This document shows, piece by piece, positions 38,371 to 50,159 of a stretch of 64,000 nucleotides of DNA. The notes beneath the pieces are model-generated. The model was given only the letters and a program-made list of their open reading frames with translations, did not search any database and was not told where the DNA came from. The translations under genes were made by a program, and so were the position numbers. This DNA comes from Perkinsus chesapeaki (Eukaryota > Perkinsozoa > Perkinsida > Perkinsidae): positions 1-64,000 of the forward strand of contig JAAPAO010000136.1 in the NCBI GenBank assembly GCA_013115145.1, given 5' to 3'. Every line of letters starts with the position of its first letter. Positions within the stretch are counted from its first letter, which is position 1.

Positions 38371-39419
38371 ATGGCTCAGAGCTTCCATCCTGCAACTGGC
38401 CGATCGACATCATCATCATCATCTGGCCTCGCATCAAGAAGGACCTACAGGAGTGTTCCCAGCACCCCTGGTAGCCTCCTACCACCTACGCGTTGCCTCA
38501 TATACTCCTTAGTGTCCCAAGTCTACCCTCCACCACCGTACACAGGGTCACACATTCCAAGAGACTTCCGTGAGGTTGAAACGCAAGATTCTTCGAGGTT
38601 AACTTCAGGCACATCTGCGGCGGACTACGGCCTACTGACAGGGGTGGTACCGACACCGCAGATAGACTCGGAGATGGAGCCAGCCGCTGGCCTCACTAGA
38701 GGCGAGCTGGCTTACCTGCAACACTCACAGTAGGCGGCGAGCATTGAACTGAGCCTCGATAAGTTCGGGGTTCAGCGAAATGCCGAGGTTCACAAGACAG
38801 AGCATCAGGAAGCAATTGGATGACTCGGGCGGCGAAGTCCCGATATACAACAGGCACCTCATCAATAAGACGTGGCAGATCAGGCAAGTTTAGCGGTACT
38901 GGAAAATTAAATTAAGTTCCATGATAGAGGATACCCCTATACCATGGGTACTCCGACAGACGAGAAGACAACTGAGAGCTCCCGAGGCGACAGGCGACCG
39001 TCCCCTGCGGCAGCTGTCGGCTCTTCAGGTGGGCAGTCGGATAGGTGTTATGGCACGAATGGTCAGCGAGGAGCGCCGCCACGTCCGTGAATTTATCGGG
39101 GCGGTGGAATAGACCAACGGCAACAACACTGCCGACGCTTTGGCCAAGACACTTTGCTGGTATGACAACCACTAACAGTGTGACGTAGGTGTGCAGAGAA
39201 GTGGTGCGGTAGGGTATGGTCAGGTATGGTGCGGAGCTACCGAGCCCCCCAGCATGGCCTTACCGTGGACGGGAACTATGGAAGTTTGAGTTAGGACAAG
39301 GAGGCGGAAAGCAGATGAGCAGCATTGACAACACTCTTCATCGCCACTATGCAAAAGCGCCATTTGGATCTGTGTATGGCAGAACTATGAGCTCTGGGCA
39401 ATTCAATGACATACAATAA
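38371..39419 (+). CDS. Unidentified Ser/Pro-rich protein (tentative, multi-exon)
   Basis: A plus-strand coding signal from an ATG at 38371 (MAQSFHPATGRSTSSSSSG) continues through a piece ending YLQHSQ at 38733. It may reach a final exon at about 39216-39419 (HRHYAKAPFGSVYGRT). The pieces have coding-like composition, but I could not confirm the junctions and recognise no domain. Confidence 0.3.
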
Positions 39420-39724
39420 TGAAGATGTTGATGATGATGATAGTCGTTGTTGTTGTTGTGTTAGCAATATAACGCAACTCGCGCTATGTGAAAAAGTTGA
39501 GACGAAAACCTTGTAAGGGCAGCTAAAAGCCGATAACTGAAAAGCGTCTAAATCGACTTCTACAAGGATCAGTACGGACCATGCGCAATAAGGCGCTAGA
39601 GTGATTCAATGAGATGTGATAATAAACGAATATTGCATGGCAGCATAGGAGTAATAAAGTGTTGACATCCAAGAAGAACTACAAAGCTTGGAGGGAAAAG
39701 TACGACACCAGCAAGGAGTGTTGT
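39420..39724. other. 3' flank, no gene seen
   Basis: The last roughly 100 bp next to the NOX-like gene (in its 3' UTR) are similar to the 3' UTR of the inverted copy. The rest is featureless apart from a short GTT/GAT trinucleotide run near 39430. Confidence 0.45.
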
Positions 39725-41389
39725 TCACCAAGGCAGCATGTGAAAGTTTTCTATTCTAACTGTACCTAGTCGTAAACCATCTGACAGCTTAACAGCATTA
39801 ATAGCTTTGGTGGCATTATCAGTGAGACCGACTGGACCGCATAAGAAGAAATGAACGTGTGTTATCTTCTCCTCGGCCACTCGACCAATGGATGATTGAA
39901 TGAATCGTTCGAGCTGTTTGGCATCCGGTATAGAATGATTATCAAGATAGGTTAGAAATGGTACACCAGTACTGCCACTTGATTCACCAGTAGAAGAGAA
40001 CTCGTCCTCTGCATCATCTAAGAAGAATGAGGCAACCTTCTGTGTGTTACAACCAGAGTAGATCAAACGCTTCTGGTGAACTTCGTTAATGAGAGGATAG
40101 ATAACATTCAACGAGTCGGCATTATAAAAGTGCCAAAGCACGGACACAGATGATCGAATGATTGATTTAGGGAATCCCTGAATATTAGAGGCTACTGGTG
40201 CCACTCCCGTACCACCACAGATAAAAATGCAATACGATTTATGGTAAGTTAGTTGCCTCGGTAAATCATTTACACCATATGGTCCTTGAACCATGACAGT
40301 CTTTCCTATAATGGCATTTGAAGGAGAACCAAGCAATCTACGAGTCATTAAGCCTTTACCAGAAATTAGGAAATGAATAATTCCATCAGAAGTAGATGGT
40401 AGAGTAGAATAAGCATGAGCCATTATATCCATACCTGGTAGGAATAAGTATACCCATTGCCCGGGTGATGGTTTTATTGGACAACGTACACTCAACATAC
40501 AAGCAGTTGGACCTCTACTCGTATCATCACTCAACGGCTTTAACGCCTCTATTCTGCAACAGAATGGATTGGAACATTCGTCATCAGCTTTAGTGGACCG
40601 TTTAGTACCAAGCCATTGTCTCATAGCAACATAGAGCTCTCGCAGTCTCTCGAGGAAACTCAGCCCAAGACACATGATGAAGACAATTGAGGTGACCCGC
40701 ACAGCGGCAGAGTACCACTCCGAGAAGATGGTGTCCCAAACATACAAATGATAAGCAAACATAGTCGATGCAGGATAGACTAACCAGTGCGTAAGACGGA
40801 AAATGCGATAGCCACATGGGTACAGACGGTATACTGTAGCAAATAGGAGAGAGAGGAGTAGAAGACCACAGCCTATGGCCGCTTCAAGCCCCCCGTTTTT
40901 CAGAACTTCTCGCGCGGAGCTTTCGAAATAAAACGGCAGAATGCCATGGACAATACCAGCCAGAAGGGCAATGATACCAAGAACACCATGAATGATTATC
41001 ACCTTCTCTAGGCCAATTTTGAGAAAGTGAGAGACGGGACGTAATGAGAGGAAAAGGGTCACAATCATTGACCAGGCCGCCATGCGGCCAAGTACTACGC
41101 AGACAACCACAATAGGTCCTAGAGTGGTGGGATATGTGGATAGCTGGATAACCGCGGCCAGAGTCAATGCCCCAAGTATCAGAGTAAAGCTCAAACAAAT
41201 GCCCTTGCTAGGGAAGACAAACCTGCAAGGCCGCTTGAGGCAGAAGGGGATGTATTTTCGTAGTCCAGTGGCAAGGAGTACAACGACAAGGGTGAGCAGA
41301 GTGCACACAGCAAAAGATAACTGTGCGATTACAGGGAAGGTTAAAGCCATATTGTTGAGTAAGGCGAAAAACTGCGTTGGATATGCCAT
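39725..41389 (-). CDS. NADPH oxidase / ferric reductase-like protein, copy 1
   Basis: An intronless gene of 554 aa; a second in-frame ATG at 41350 aligns with the start of copy 2. About six membrane helices hold two haem-ligand pairs with NOX spacing: H134-x13-H148 and H201-x12-H214. The cytosolic half has an FAD motif HAYSTLPS (family HPFT-x-x-S), an NAD(P) glycine motif GGTGVAPV and the C-terminal CGP of the ferredoxin-reductase fold. Such proteins move electrons from NADPH across a membrane to oxygen or Fe3+. There is no EF-hand, so calcium regulation of the plant/NOX5 kind is unlikely. Superoxide producer and metalloreductase cannot be distinguished from sequence. It is arranged head-to-head with copy 2. 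Confidence 0.85.
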   Translation of the reverse strand: MAYPTQFFALLNNMALTFPVIAQLSFAVCTLLTLVVVLLATGLRKYIPFCLKRPCRFVFPSKGICLSFTLILGALTLAAVIQLSTYPTTLGPIVVVCVVLGRMAAWSMIVTLFLSLRPVSHFLKIGLEKVIIIHGVLGIIALLAGIVHGILPFYFESSAREVLKNGGLEAAIGCGLLLLSLLFATVYRLYPCGYRIFRLTHWLVYPASTMFAYHLYVWDTIFSEWYSAAVRVTSIVFIMCLGLSFLERLRELYVAMRQWLGTKRSTKADDECSNPFCCRIEALKPLSDDTSRGPTACMLSVRCPIKPSPGQWVYLFLPGMDIMAHAYSTLPSTSDGIIHFLISGKGLMTRRLLGSPSNAIIGKTVMVQGPYGVNDLPRQLTYHKSYCIFICGGTGVAPVASNIQGFPKSIIRSSVSVLWHFYNADSLNVIYPLINEVHQKRLIYSGCNTQKVASFFLDDAEDEFSSTGESSGSTGVPFLTYLDNHSIPDAKQLERFIQSSIGRVAEEKITHVHFFLCGPVGLTDNATKAINAVKLSDGLRLGTVRIENFHMLPW

Positions 41390-41630
41390 GTTGCTGGAAG
41401 GCTCTGCCGCCTTCCTGAACCCGGAAAGTTGGCGACTTCAATCGGTCGATACACAGAAGTTCAAGAACACTCGGAAAATTAACATTGAAATGGCCGCACG
41501 CATGCGCATAGCTACATTCTTGCTAAGAGAAACGTGGCCCCATAGTGTACTCTGTTCATTGTCGAGCACGAAATATGAGAAGGGCATTGCTTCACAATAG
41601 TGCAGATTTTTCTCACCTCCATTCAACATC
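41390..41630. promoter_or_regulatory. Shared divergent promoter region of the NOX-like pair
   Basis: This 241-bp spacer lies between the start codons of the two head-to-head copies and must carry both promoters. I saw no named motif. Confidence 0.5.
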
Positions 41631-43253
41631 ATGGCATCAACCTTCCCTGTAATCGCACAGTTATCTTTTGCTGTGTGCACTCTGCTCACCCTTGTCGTTG
41701 TACTCCTTGCCACTGGACTACGAAAATACATCCCCTTCTGCCTCAAGCGGCCTTGCAGGTTTGTCTTCCCTAGCAGGGCCGTTCTCTTGGGCTTTACTCT
41801 GATACTTGGGGCATTGATTCTGGCCACGGTTATCCAACTTATCATGTATCCTCCACGGAAGCCTATTGTGGTTGTTTGCATAGTGCTTGGCCGCCTGGGG
41901 GCTTGGGGGATGAGTGCAACCCTTTTCCTCTCTTTACGCCCTGTTGCCCACTTCTTCAACATTGGTCTGGAACGAATGATAATCATCCACGGCCTTATCG
42001 GTATCATAGCCCTTCTAGCTAGTATCGTCCATGGCATTCTGCCATTCTATTTCAAGCGCTCGGCATCAGGTGCTCTCCGGCGCGGCGGCCTTGAAGCGGC
42101 CATAGGCTGTGGTCTTCTACTTCTCTCCCTCCTATTCGCTATAGTGTACCGTCTGTACCCATGTGGCTATCGAATCTTCCGTGTTACGCACTGGTTAGTC
42201 TACCCTGCATCGTGCTTGTTCATCTACCATTTATATGCTTGGGGTAAGGTCTTTTCAAAGACGTATTCGCCCGCTATACATGTTACCTTCTACGTCTTCA
42301 TCATGTGCCTTGGGCTGAGTTTCCTCGAGAGACTGCGAGAGCTCTATGTTGCTATGAGACAATGGCTTGGTACTAAACGGTCCACTAAAGCTGATGACGA
42401 ATGTTCCAATCCATTCTGTTGCAGAATAGAGGCGTTAAAGCCGTTAAGTGATGATACGAGTAGAGGTCCAACTGCTTGTATGTTGAGTGTACGTTGTCCA
42501 ATAAAACCATCGCCCGGGCAATGGGTATACTTATTCCTACCAGGTATGGATATAATGGCTCATGCTTATTCTACTCTACCATCTGCTTCTGATGGAATTA
42601 TTCATTTCCTAATTTCTGGTAAAGGCTTGATGACTCGTAGATTGCTTGATTCTCCTTCAAATGCCATTATAGGAAAGACTGTCATGGTCCAAGGACCATA
42701 TGGTGTAAATGATTTACCGAGGCAACTAACTTACCATAAATCGTATTGCATTTTTATCTGTGGTGGTACGGGAGTGGCACCAGTAGCCTCTAATATTCAG
42801 GGATTCCCTAAGTCAATCATTCGATCATCTGTGTCCGTGCTTTGGCATTTTTATAATGCCGACTCGTTGAATGTTATCTATCCTCTCATTAACGAAGTTC
42901 ACCAGAAGCGTTTGATCTACTCTGGTTGTAACACAAAGAAGGTTGCCTCATTCTTCTTAGATGATGCAGAGGACGAGTTCTCTTCTACTGGTGAATCAGA
43001 TGACAGTACTGGTGTACCATTTCTAACCTATCTTGATAATCATTCTATACCGGATGCCAAACAGCTCGAACGATTCATTCAATCATCCATTGGTCGAGTG
43101 GCCGAGGAGAAGATAACACACGTTCATTTCTTCTTATGCGGTCCAGTCGGTCTCACTGATAATGCCACCAAAGCTATTAATGCTGTTAAGCTGTCAGATG
43201 GTTTAGGACTAGGCACAGTTAGAATAGAAAACTTTCACATGCTGCCGTGGTGA
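41631..43253 (+). CDS. NADPH oxidase / ferric reductase-like protein, copy 2
   Basis: An intronless gene of 540 aa with the same plan as copy 1: both haem His pairs (IHGLIGIIALLASIVHG and THWLVYPASCLFIYH), HAYSTLPS, GGTGVAPV and CGP. The first roughly 140 nt and the second half (from about 42300 to the stop) are almost identical to copy 1. The membrane region between about 41780 and 42290 differs at many residues. The tail of homology continues about 100 bp into the 3' UTR. The pair therefore arose by inverted duplication and has probably been homogenised in part by gene conversion. Confidence 0.85.
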   Translation: MASTFPVIAQLSFAVCTLLTLVVVLLATGLRKYIPFCLKRPCRFVFPSRAVLLGFTLILGALILATVIQLIMYPPRKPIVVVCIVLGRLGAWGMSATLFLSLRPVAHFFNIGLERMIIIHGLIGIIALLASIVHGILPFYFKRSASGALRRGGLEAAIGCGLLLLSLLFAIVYRLYPCGYRIFRVTHWLVYPASCLFIYHLYAWGKVFSKTYSPAIHVTFYVFIMCLGLSFLERLRELYVAMRQWLGTKRSTKADDECSNPFCCRIEALKPLSDDTSRGPTACMLSVRCPIKPSPGQWVYLFLPGMDIMAHAYSTLPSASDGIIHFLISGKGLMTRRLLDSPSNAIIGKTVMVQGPYGVNDLPRQLTYHKSYCIFICGGTGVAPVASNIQGFPKSIIRSSVSVLWHFYNADSLNVIYPLINEVHQKRLIYSGCNTKKVASFFLDDAEDEFSSTGESDDSTGVPFLTYLDNHSIPDAKQLERFIQSSIGRVAEEKITHVHFFLCGPVGLTDNATKAINAVKLSDGLGLGTVRIENFHMLPW

Positions 43254-43817
43254 ACAACACCACTTGCTGCTGTCATATTTTTTCCTCCAAGCCTTGTGGT
43301 TCTTGGATGTCGACACTTTTTACATTGCTTGTTTCCTCCAAGCGCGTTAGGTATTTCCTCTCATTGTGTGATCCTTTACCGAGACAGTCGGTTTCGGTAG
43401 TCCGTAATGCTCCTTGTACAAGTCGATTTAGACTTCATCGAGTTATCGACTTTTAGCTTCTATTACAAGGTTTGTTTCTCTCTTGACCGTCTGGCGTTTA
43501 ACAACGTCACCCAGTGAGTCTTAAGGATGATTATTATATGTTGAGATTGTGGCGGTCGTGGGCTACTTTGTTATCCCAATGTATAAAACAAACGATATGA
43601 CAAACCTGTTCTACATCAATTCACACTCACATAAAATACATCGCTTGACACCATTCGAAACCGTCTGGTGATCATAAACACTTCCTTGTTCCGTAACATT
43701 AGGAGATACCTCATGGCTTGAGCGAAGGGAGTCCGTAATGGGAACACAAAGTCCAATACAGGTACAGAAAAGGGTCAGACATGACAAATAGAAACTTCAT
43801 GCGATATCTTATGACGC
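43254..43817. other. Convergent spacer, no gene seen
   Basis: Holds the 3' UTR of NOX-like copy 2, whose first part resembles that of copy 1. No other feature seen. Confidence 0.45.
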
Positions 43818-45267
43818 TCAGTCTCGTTTGTCTTTATTGAGATGACTCACTGCCTTCAAAGACAATATACCCACAAAGGCTCGAACGAACAAATAACGCA
43901 TCTCAGCGTCGACGCCCTCAGGCACAGGTACACCGCAAGACCAATACCAAGTAGAGTGGTCTTCGGGGAATGATTGGAGGCAATCGAAGTTGAAGGACAA
44001 GTCGGGCCGCATCCTTTGGGGACACAGGAATTTCCCTCGGGAAAGCAGGCCCCACGTCGATGTTTCGAACTCCGCTCTACAGTCGTAGTTGACGAATGCT
44101 TGGCCGTATCCGAAGCGCATGTTCGTCTGTTTGCTGGGACTAAATAGCAACCACGTTGCGTAACAAGTCACTAACGAACCAATCGAGAGTGCCAACAGAG
44201 AATCGAACTTCAACATCTTGCCTTGAAGGGCGGCAATGAGTGCACAAGCCACACAAAAAACCTCTAACACATAAAAGGGCAGAAATGGCATTTGGAACGC
44301 CTTCAACATGAGCAAGAATATCATAGTCATACAGCCTGGGAGAACTGGTAACAATACCGCATTGGCAGCCATGCTGGTGACAGTACCCAATGACTTTGTG
44401 TAGGAGTAGACAAAGGCCGCTGAGGCAGCTAAGGCGGCCATGAAGTACGTTCCAGCAATCTGCACCTGTAGAAGGGATGAGGACTGGAGGGAGCATGTCG
44501 GACATTACCTCAGCGATGGCTGGTTCGAAGTAAGCTTCGCTCTCATGAAAAGTGTTCCACATGAAATGATAACCAGCGATATCGAACGAGGGGAATATGG
44601 CGAATGAATAGCAACCTGATAGAGACAACCAATCCCACTGCGCAATGCTGTATGTCAGATACGTCAAGGTGGTGGCATTGCAATATATCTATCCATCCTT
44701 CTTTCCCCAATTTCGCCCTTCCCATTCTATAGTGCAAGTCCATTACTGTTCAACTGCATTTCTGTCTTTCACGAGGTCACACAGTATTTTCCTCGCGAAG
44801 CCGTTGGGAAAGACCTTAACTCACCGGCCATTCCCGCCATCAACAAGCGTTCTCTGAAGGGTATCTTAGCTTGACCAGGGAATAGTGAAGAGACCTGCTC
44901 TACTATAATATATGTTAATCCTGATATACGGACCAAGCAGGACGTATCTGATTTTGGCAGTACTAAGTCGTTGGCCCGTACCTCCTCACAATGGCTCTAA
45001 TCTATGATGAACCATAACCGTCGACTGGGTGAAGTATGTATTTCCAACCTGATAAAAATATCCGAGCCGCTTTGAGAAAATGTAACCACCTGAGGATTGC
45101 CTATTTGGTTGAGCTCAAAGATAACCGATCCGACAAGAACGCCAAACCACAGTCCCAACGGCCTGCCGAGCCGAGATGAACCTGGAGGCATTCGGCTACA
45201 CAGCGGTGTGTTATACGGTACTTCTGAGAGCATGTATGAGGGTCAACAAAGCCACCAAGTACCACAT
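43818..45267 (-). CDS. Unidentified multi-pass membrane protein (approximate exons)
   Basis: The likely start at 45267 encodes a signal peptide or first membrane segment (MWYLVALLTLIHALR). A 40-nt GT-AG intron leads to an exon with GLWFGVLVGSVIF. A later exon near 44640-44513 (DWLSLSGCYSFAIFPSFDIAGYHFMWN) joins across a 44-nt intron to the last exon (44468-43818). That exon has several hydrophobic segments, then a Cys-containing soluble part (NYDCRAEFET, FNFDCLQSF) and ends NKDKRD. I recognise no family. A receptor- or transporter-like membrane protein is the most that can be said. Middle junctions (44950-44650) are unverified. Confidence 0.5.
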
Positions 45268-45755
45268 GCCCTCGATGACAATGTGTGATGGATTGAATCT
45301 GACTCGAGAGAGCTTTGCTTATTCCTCGGCATACCGTTTCTCACCTCCATAGGCTTTGGGGATGATATACTGTGAGCCACGGGGAGTCCAATAAAGGGAT
45401 CGGCTCAAAGACCGTCTCGCCCGATTTCAATATAACAGACATTAAACCTTTCCAAAGCTATTGAGCTGTGTTATCATACTGATACTCTATATCCGTGCAC
45501 ATGATTGTAGCACAGGCCGCCATTTCGGCGATCATGATTGATAGCTATACTATTTCCGCGGGAACCCTGTCGTCTACTTTTGGCCTGCTTTTGTTTAGCA
45601 GAATGACTTCCTGGTTTGTGTGTCACTAGTAGTGAATCACTACTATTCGTTCAAGGGTTCGAAGCTCAATGCCAGGCTCGGCAGTTCAGTAGGTCGCCCC
45701 ACAGTTCATGATGACTAGTAACGCAAAGGCAGCCCATAAGAGAAACAATAGTGAT
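45268..45755. other. Spacer, no gene seen
   Basis: Between the membrane-protein gene and the end of VPS52. Nothing recognisable. Confidence 0.45.
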
Positions 45756-48700
45756 TCAGAAGAGCTTCGAATACTTCTTGATTTCGGCTAAGATAGTTGC
45801 ATTCGGCACCATCGTCTTAACCCACTCAGGTTGCTGTTCTTGCCCACCGTAGGCCTTTGCTATTATCTTCTGGAACTTTGTGTAGTACAACAGTAGTTGA
45901 GTCATGGCTTGCTTAAGAATGTCCATACCATTATTAAAGTTGGTAAAGCTGTCCATGACAGTCTTTTGCATCAACTGAGCGTTGCTCTTCCAGTTCGCTG
46001 TGAAGTGTCTGCCGAGTCGCTCCATCTCTTTCAGACTCCCACCATCGGTGGCGACTCCACCACCCTTCTCCTCCGAGCTCGTCACAAACTTCACGAGGCC
46101 ACCAAAGTGCATACTCAGCTCGCCCTCGACGAATGTGGCAACATCCCTCCTTAGAAGATCCTCGATGGGCTTGTAGACCTCCGCCGGAACAACTCCGGTC
46201 GAGGCCGAACCAACTGCTGTCTCTCCTCCGCCGCCGTGCATGACAGACAGTATCAAATCCGTATTATTTATTATGAATATCTGGGCCTTTTGCGGTGGCA
46301 ATTGCCGAGCCAATGCGACTAACGCCGACCGAAAGGATGTGTGAAGCTGCCAAAGTGTGTCCGTCATAGCAGACTGAATCTGAGGCCAGCCTTTCAGACA
46401 AGTGTAACTGACAACATAGACCAGCTCTCAGTAAAGCGATGATGCTATTATAGCTTACATGCTGACCGTCATCTCAGCGTACCGTCTGGACATAACATCA
46501 GGCTTGGTGGACACTGGTGCATCGGTCCGGTCTGGTGACGAGGCTACTCCACGAAGGCTGACGATGTTGGTACGCAAAACCTGTAAGAGAATGGCGCCAA
46601 CGTAAAGGGGTAGAGGTACCTCATTCAACCTCGCCCAGAGAAGTGCATGCATGTTAGAAAGATACCCATCCATGCAGCTGAGTCGGCGCCGACTCATCTG
46701 AGTTTGGCAATGATCAACAACTCGGAGCATTAAAAGCATTCCAATGGCGTCCCAAGAGCTATTCACGAACTTCTGCATGGAGTCCATAAACCAAGATAGA
46801 GTCCTTCCTAGGACAGCTTCAAAGATACGACCGGCTTCAACCTGTAGAGCTAGTGAGGGATACCATACTGAGGCAGCAGCAGGGCTTACCGGAAGGTCGT
46901 GGCAGTTGAAAAAATCACATATGAAAAGATACTCCGAGGTGCAAGTATCGCACAAGAGCCGCTGGTGGGATCGGAAGACTTGCTCGGCATAGTACCTGTT
47001 TAACGCGAAGGAATAAGCGAGTAAGGATACAAGGGGCAAAGGGCCAGGGAACTGGTGCAGTCTTTGAGGATGGCAGGATGTACTAATGGCTCTGGTATGG
47101 GTAGAATTAGTCTCATGGTTATTGAGATGACTATGGCTGGTGTAATCAATTATCCTATATGGTGATGATCTGGTACAACATTTATCAAGTTATGACCGGG
47201 CCTAGGTGGGAGCGAATTCCTCCAGCCTTACATGGGAGGGGGGACATTCTCACGCTGCGCCTGTGCAATGGCCGCATGCGCCACAATCGGATCTTGATCC
47301 AGCTCAGATATCACCTACTATGACTTGTGACTGTTATATGGAACGGTTGATCGATTTTAAAAACACTGGCATACCTTGCCGCGACCGGCCAACGAGAACA
47401 CGTTCCCGGTTGCCGCGGTATTCTGCCTTCTGTTCCCGAAGAGTCCGCCAATGGCATCACTAATGCCTGTTTGCAGTCTCTGCTCCACACTAGCGTCGCC
47501 ACCAGGCTGATCATTTCCTCCGCTGGCACTAAACAAGATATAGCAAACCGTCGTCCCAGCTGCGAGCAGCTCACATTAGTTGACGCCCGGTCGGTGCTGC
47601 CAGCTGCCATTTGGTCAAGGATTGCACATAAAGTCTGAACTGATTCAAATACACTCTCGACATCGTCGTCACGTAATAGTCTCGAACCTACAAGAAGGAT
47701 GATGTGAGATAATGTGGTATAAATTAATCGTTATTAAACCGGTTCTACTAAAAGAATAATCGAAAAAAGTGGTAAATAATATGATATTGTAAGGCGAATT
47801 ACATCACATAGGCATATTAACGTACAGATAGTAATAGGACGACTTTATAATATATTCTATATATAAGAATATAACTAATATCTACAGTGTAGCTTCTACA
47901 CTATTACTGTGTGAGCGAATTTTTGTAGTTATCTCCCAGACCACAGATCACAGATGAATTTATCCCTATCGTGGAGCTCTCACTTGACAGAAGCCTTCCT
48001 GGCAATGTCGCTCCAGAAAGGCCACTTGACCTTTCAACTGCACCAAGACATTCCTCTGGAGGATCTGTATATTGGTTTTGGGTTTCCGAAGGGACCCTGA
48101 AAAACAGTATGGAGGAGTTATGGTGATAAAGTCTTCGACACAGGTGCCGTATGTTGGTTAGATATAGAAACTTCGTCACACTGTGAACTGTTGACATAAA
48201 ACGGAGATACAAAAGCATTCAACAGTTGGGATAGTTGAAAGAGTGTGCTTGGTATGAAACTGAGCGTTTAACACAAACAACTGCCATATACCGTATTTGT
48301 CGAATAATGTCGTACCCACCACCACCACAGGAAGACCATCCGAAGGGTTTCTATTTTGCAAAGGCAAGACCACTTGGATCAGAAGCATGATGAGATCGCT
48401 CAATCTAGCAGGACATGCTCAGTGAGCAAATGTTTAATACATAAATTCAGGGCCAAGTTCTCAGTAGCTCCAGGACAGTCTTGAAGCCTTTAAGATATAA
48501 CCCTTGTTACCTATCTTAGTGATGAGCAAGTCCCTCGATTTCTGACTTGCACCCATCCTCAGTTTATCCAACTCCGGTGCCACCTGTGCCGCGGCAACGC
48601 CTAACGTAAAATCGTGAATTCGAAGAACATCAGCTCGCTCACTTTGCGACTTCAACTTCCCTCCATCAGCCTTAAACGCTACCAACTTGTCAGATAGCTC

Positions 48701-49750
48701 TTGTAGAGCCGAGGCATAGGCTTCCTGGTCGGCAGGGGTCTCGCATATATTCTTAATCAGAGTAGGCGACACTACGATCTGCAAACCAACGGTAGCGTCG
48801 GAAAACTTCTAGCCGTTACCTTATGGACATAGTCTTGGAGCTCCTGTTGGACTGCTAGTCTATTATTAAGCTTATCGTTCATCACCATCGATCCGTGCTG
48901 CAGATGGCGGATTTCGTCCGAGACCCCTCTGAAACGGTACAATGGCTACAGAGCTGGCATATCCGAAGTAGTAGGTATAAAAGCAAGTCATATATGCACG
49001 TTTTCTTCTATTACGGAATTACAGTCAAGCTCTGTTATTCTCTCACCAGGCAAAAAGCGTTCCGTTAGATTTGGTTATCACATTGACCAAGCCATGTAGG
49101 CTCGACCCTCCAGCGCGGCCGCCGCCTACCGCAGATGAGATTGAAAGTCATCCAGTTGCTTTTCCATTCTTCTCAGAGCTGCATCAGCCTCCTTGGCCTT
49201 CCTGTCCAATTCGACCAGCTGACACAATAGACCGCCGAGTTCCTCCCAAGTATGCCAAGCCCGAATGCTCACATCTGCCGACTTTGCCGAGAAGTCTGCC
49301 AACACCGCCTGCCGCAAAAGCTTTGCTTCTTCATCCAGACTTGCCTTCAAGTTGCCTAAAGGTTCCCCAGCCTGACCAAAGGCAAACCGCTGAGCAAGGG
49401 GGGAGAGGGAAGTGACTTCTGCCGGAAAGTGAAACAGGAATTCCATCACCATAAGTATAATTTTCGGGACTTCGTGGAGCAATTGTGGACTCGGGTATAA
49501 ACTTTACAGATGCCTTCGGTCGACCGTTTGTAGCCGTCATAAAATTTCTGACTTTTAATCTTTTAACGAAACCGAAGAGTGTCGATTCCCCATTGGCTCG
49601 GATGAATCTCACCTTTAAAGCCCGCAGTAGGATATCCTCATCTGCTGCATCACCGGAGTTGGCTAACTCATCGAACTTGCTACCCAGTGATGAGAAGTCT
49701 GGTATAGAAGGAGGAGGAGGTGTAACTGTCTGTGATGGATTGGATAACAT
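45756..49750 (-). CDS. VPS52: VPS52, GARP/EARP tethering complex subunit (approximate exons)
   Basis: A multi-exon minus-strand gene. The N-terminal part (49750-49126) is Pro-rich, then coiled coil (RRMEKQLDDFQSHL). The exon at about 48784-48461 (VVSPTLIKNICE ... APELDKLRMGA) matches the Vps52 middle region. The block at about 47039-46455 ends RRYAEMTVS. A 51-nt intron joins it in frame to the last exon, with QKAQIFIINNTDLIL, VATFVEGELSMHFGGLVKFV and the C-terminus AEIKKYSKLF, close to the plant homologue POK. VPS52 is a core of GARP and EARP, which tether endosome-derived vesicles to the trans-Golgi or recycling endosomes. The total length was not verified, and the exons between 48400 and 47100 are only partly seen. 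Confidence 0.8.
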
Positions 49751-49890
49751 ACAAAGGCTCAAACTTAACCTTTACATTACTAAACATTTTTATGGCATTA
49801 GTTATTGAATATATTGTTATTGACAATAATCAATATTTCTAATCATGTGCGGCGTTCAACCGAACTTGATATTGCCAGTACCGGTAATAA

Positions 49891-49943
49891 GTTATAATGA
49901 ATACAATACCGTATTGGAGTTAGAGGATTGTATTCATTATAAC
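49891..49943. repeat. Perfect 17-bp inverted repeat (hairpin)
   Basis: Arm GTTATAATGAATACAAT at 49891-49907 and its exact reverse complement at 49927-49943, separated by 19 nt. It lies in the short spacer upstream of VPS52. It could form a cruciform, an RNA hairpin or be the end of a small inverted-repeat element. Confidence 0.9.
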
Positions 49944-50159
49944 TTTGAAAATTATTTACTTACTCTTTTATACGGGCCCCCTCAGTTGAAAAGGGAACAC
50001 ATATCTACCAGAATTACCGTCACGCCTCCACTCCTAGTGGAACGTCTTTCCACGAGGCTGATACCTCCTCAGGTATATTTACTAATAGAAATGCAAACTG
50101 AATCTCGCAGACTTAAGCCCAAGATAACCCACTTTCCTGCCTACCCTATCACACACTTC

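Noticed and set aside
41438-42037. Long minus-strand open frame opposite NOX-like copy 2
   Set aside because: It is a shadow of the coding strand with repetitive, non-protein-like composition. The plus-strand frame carries the haem and FAD motifs.
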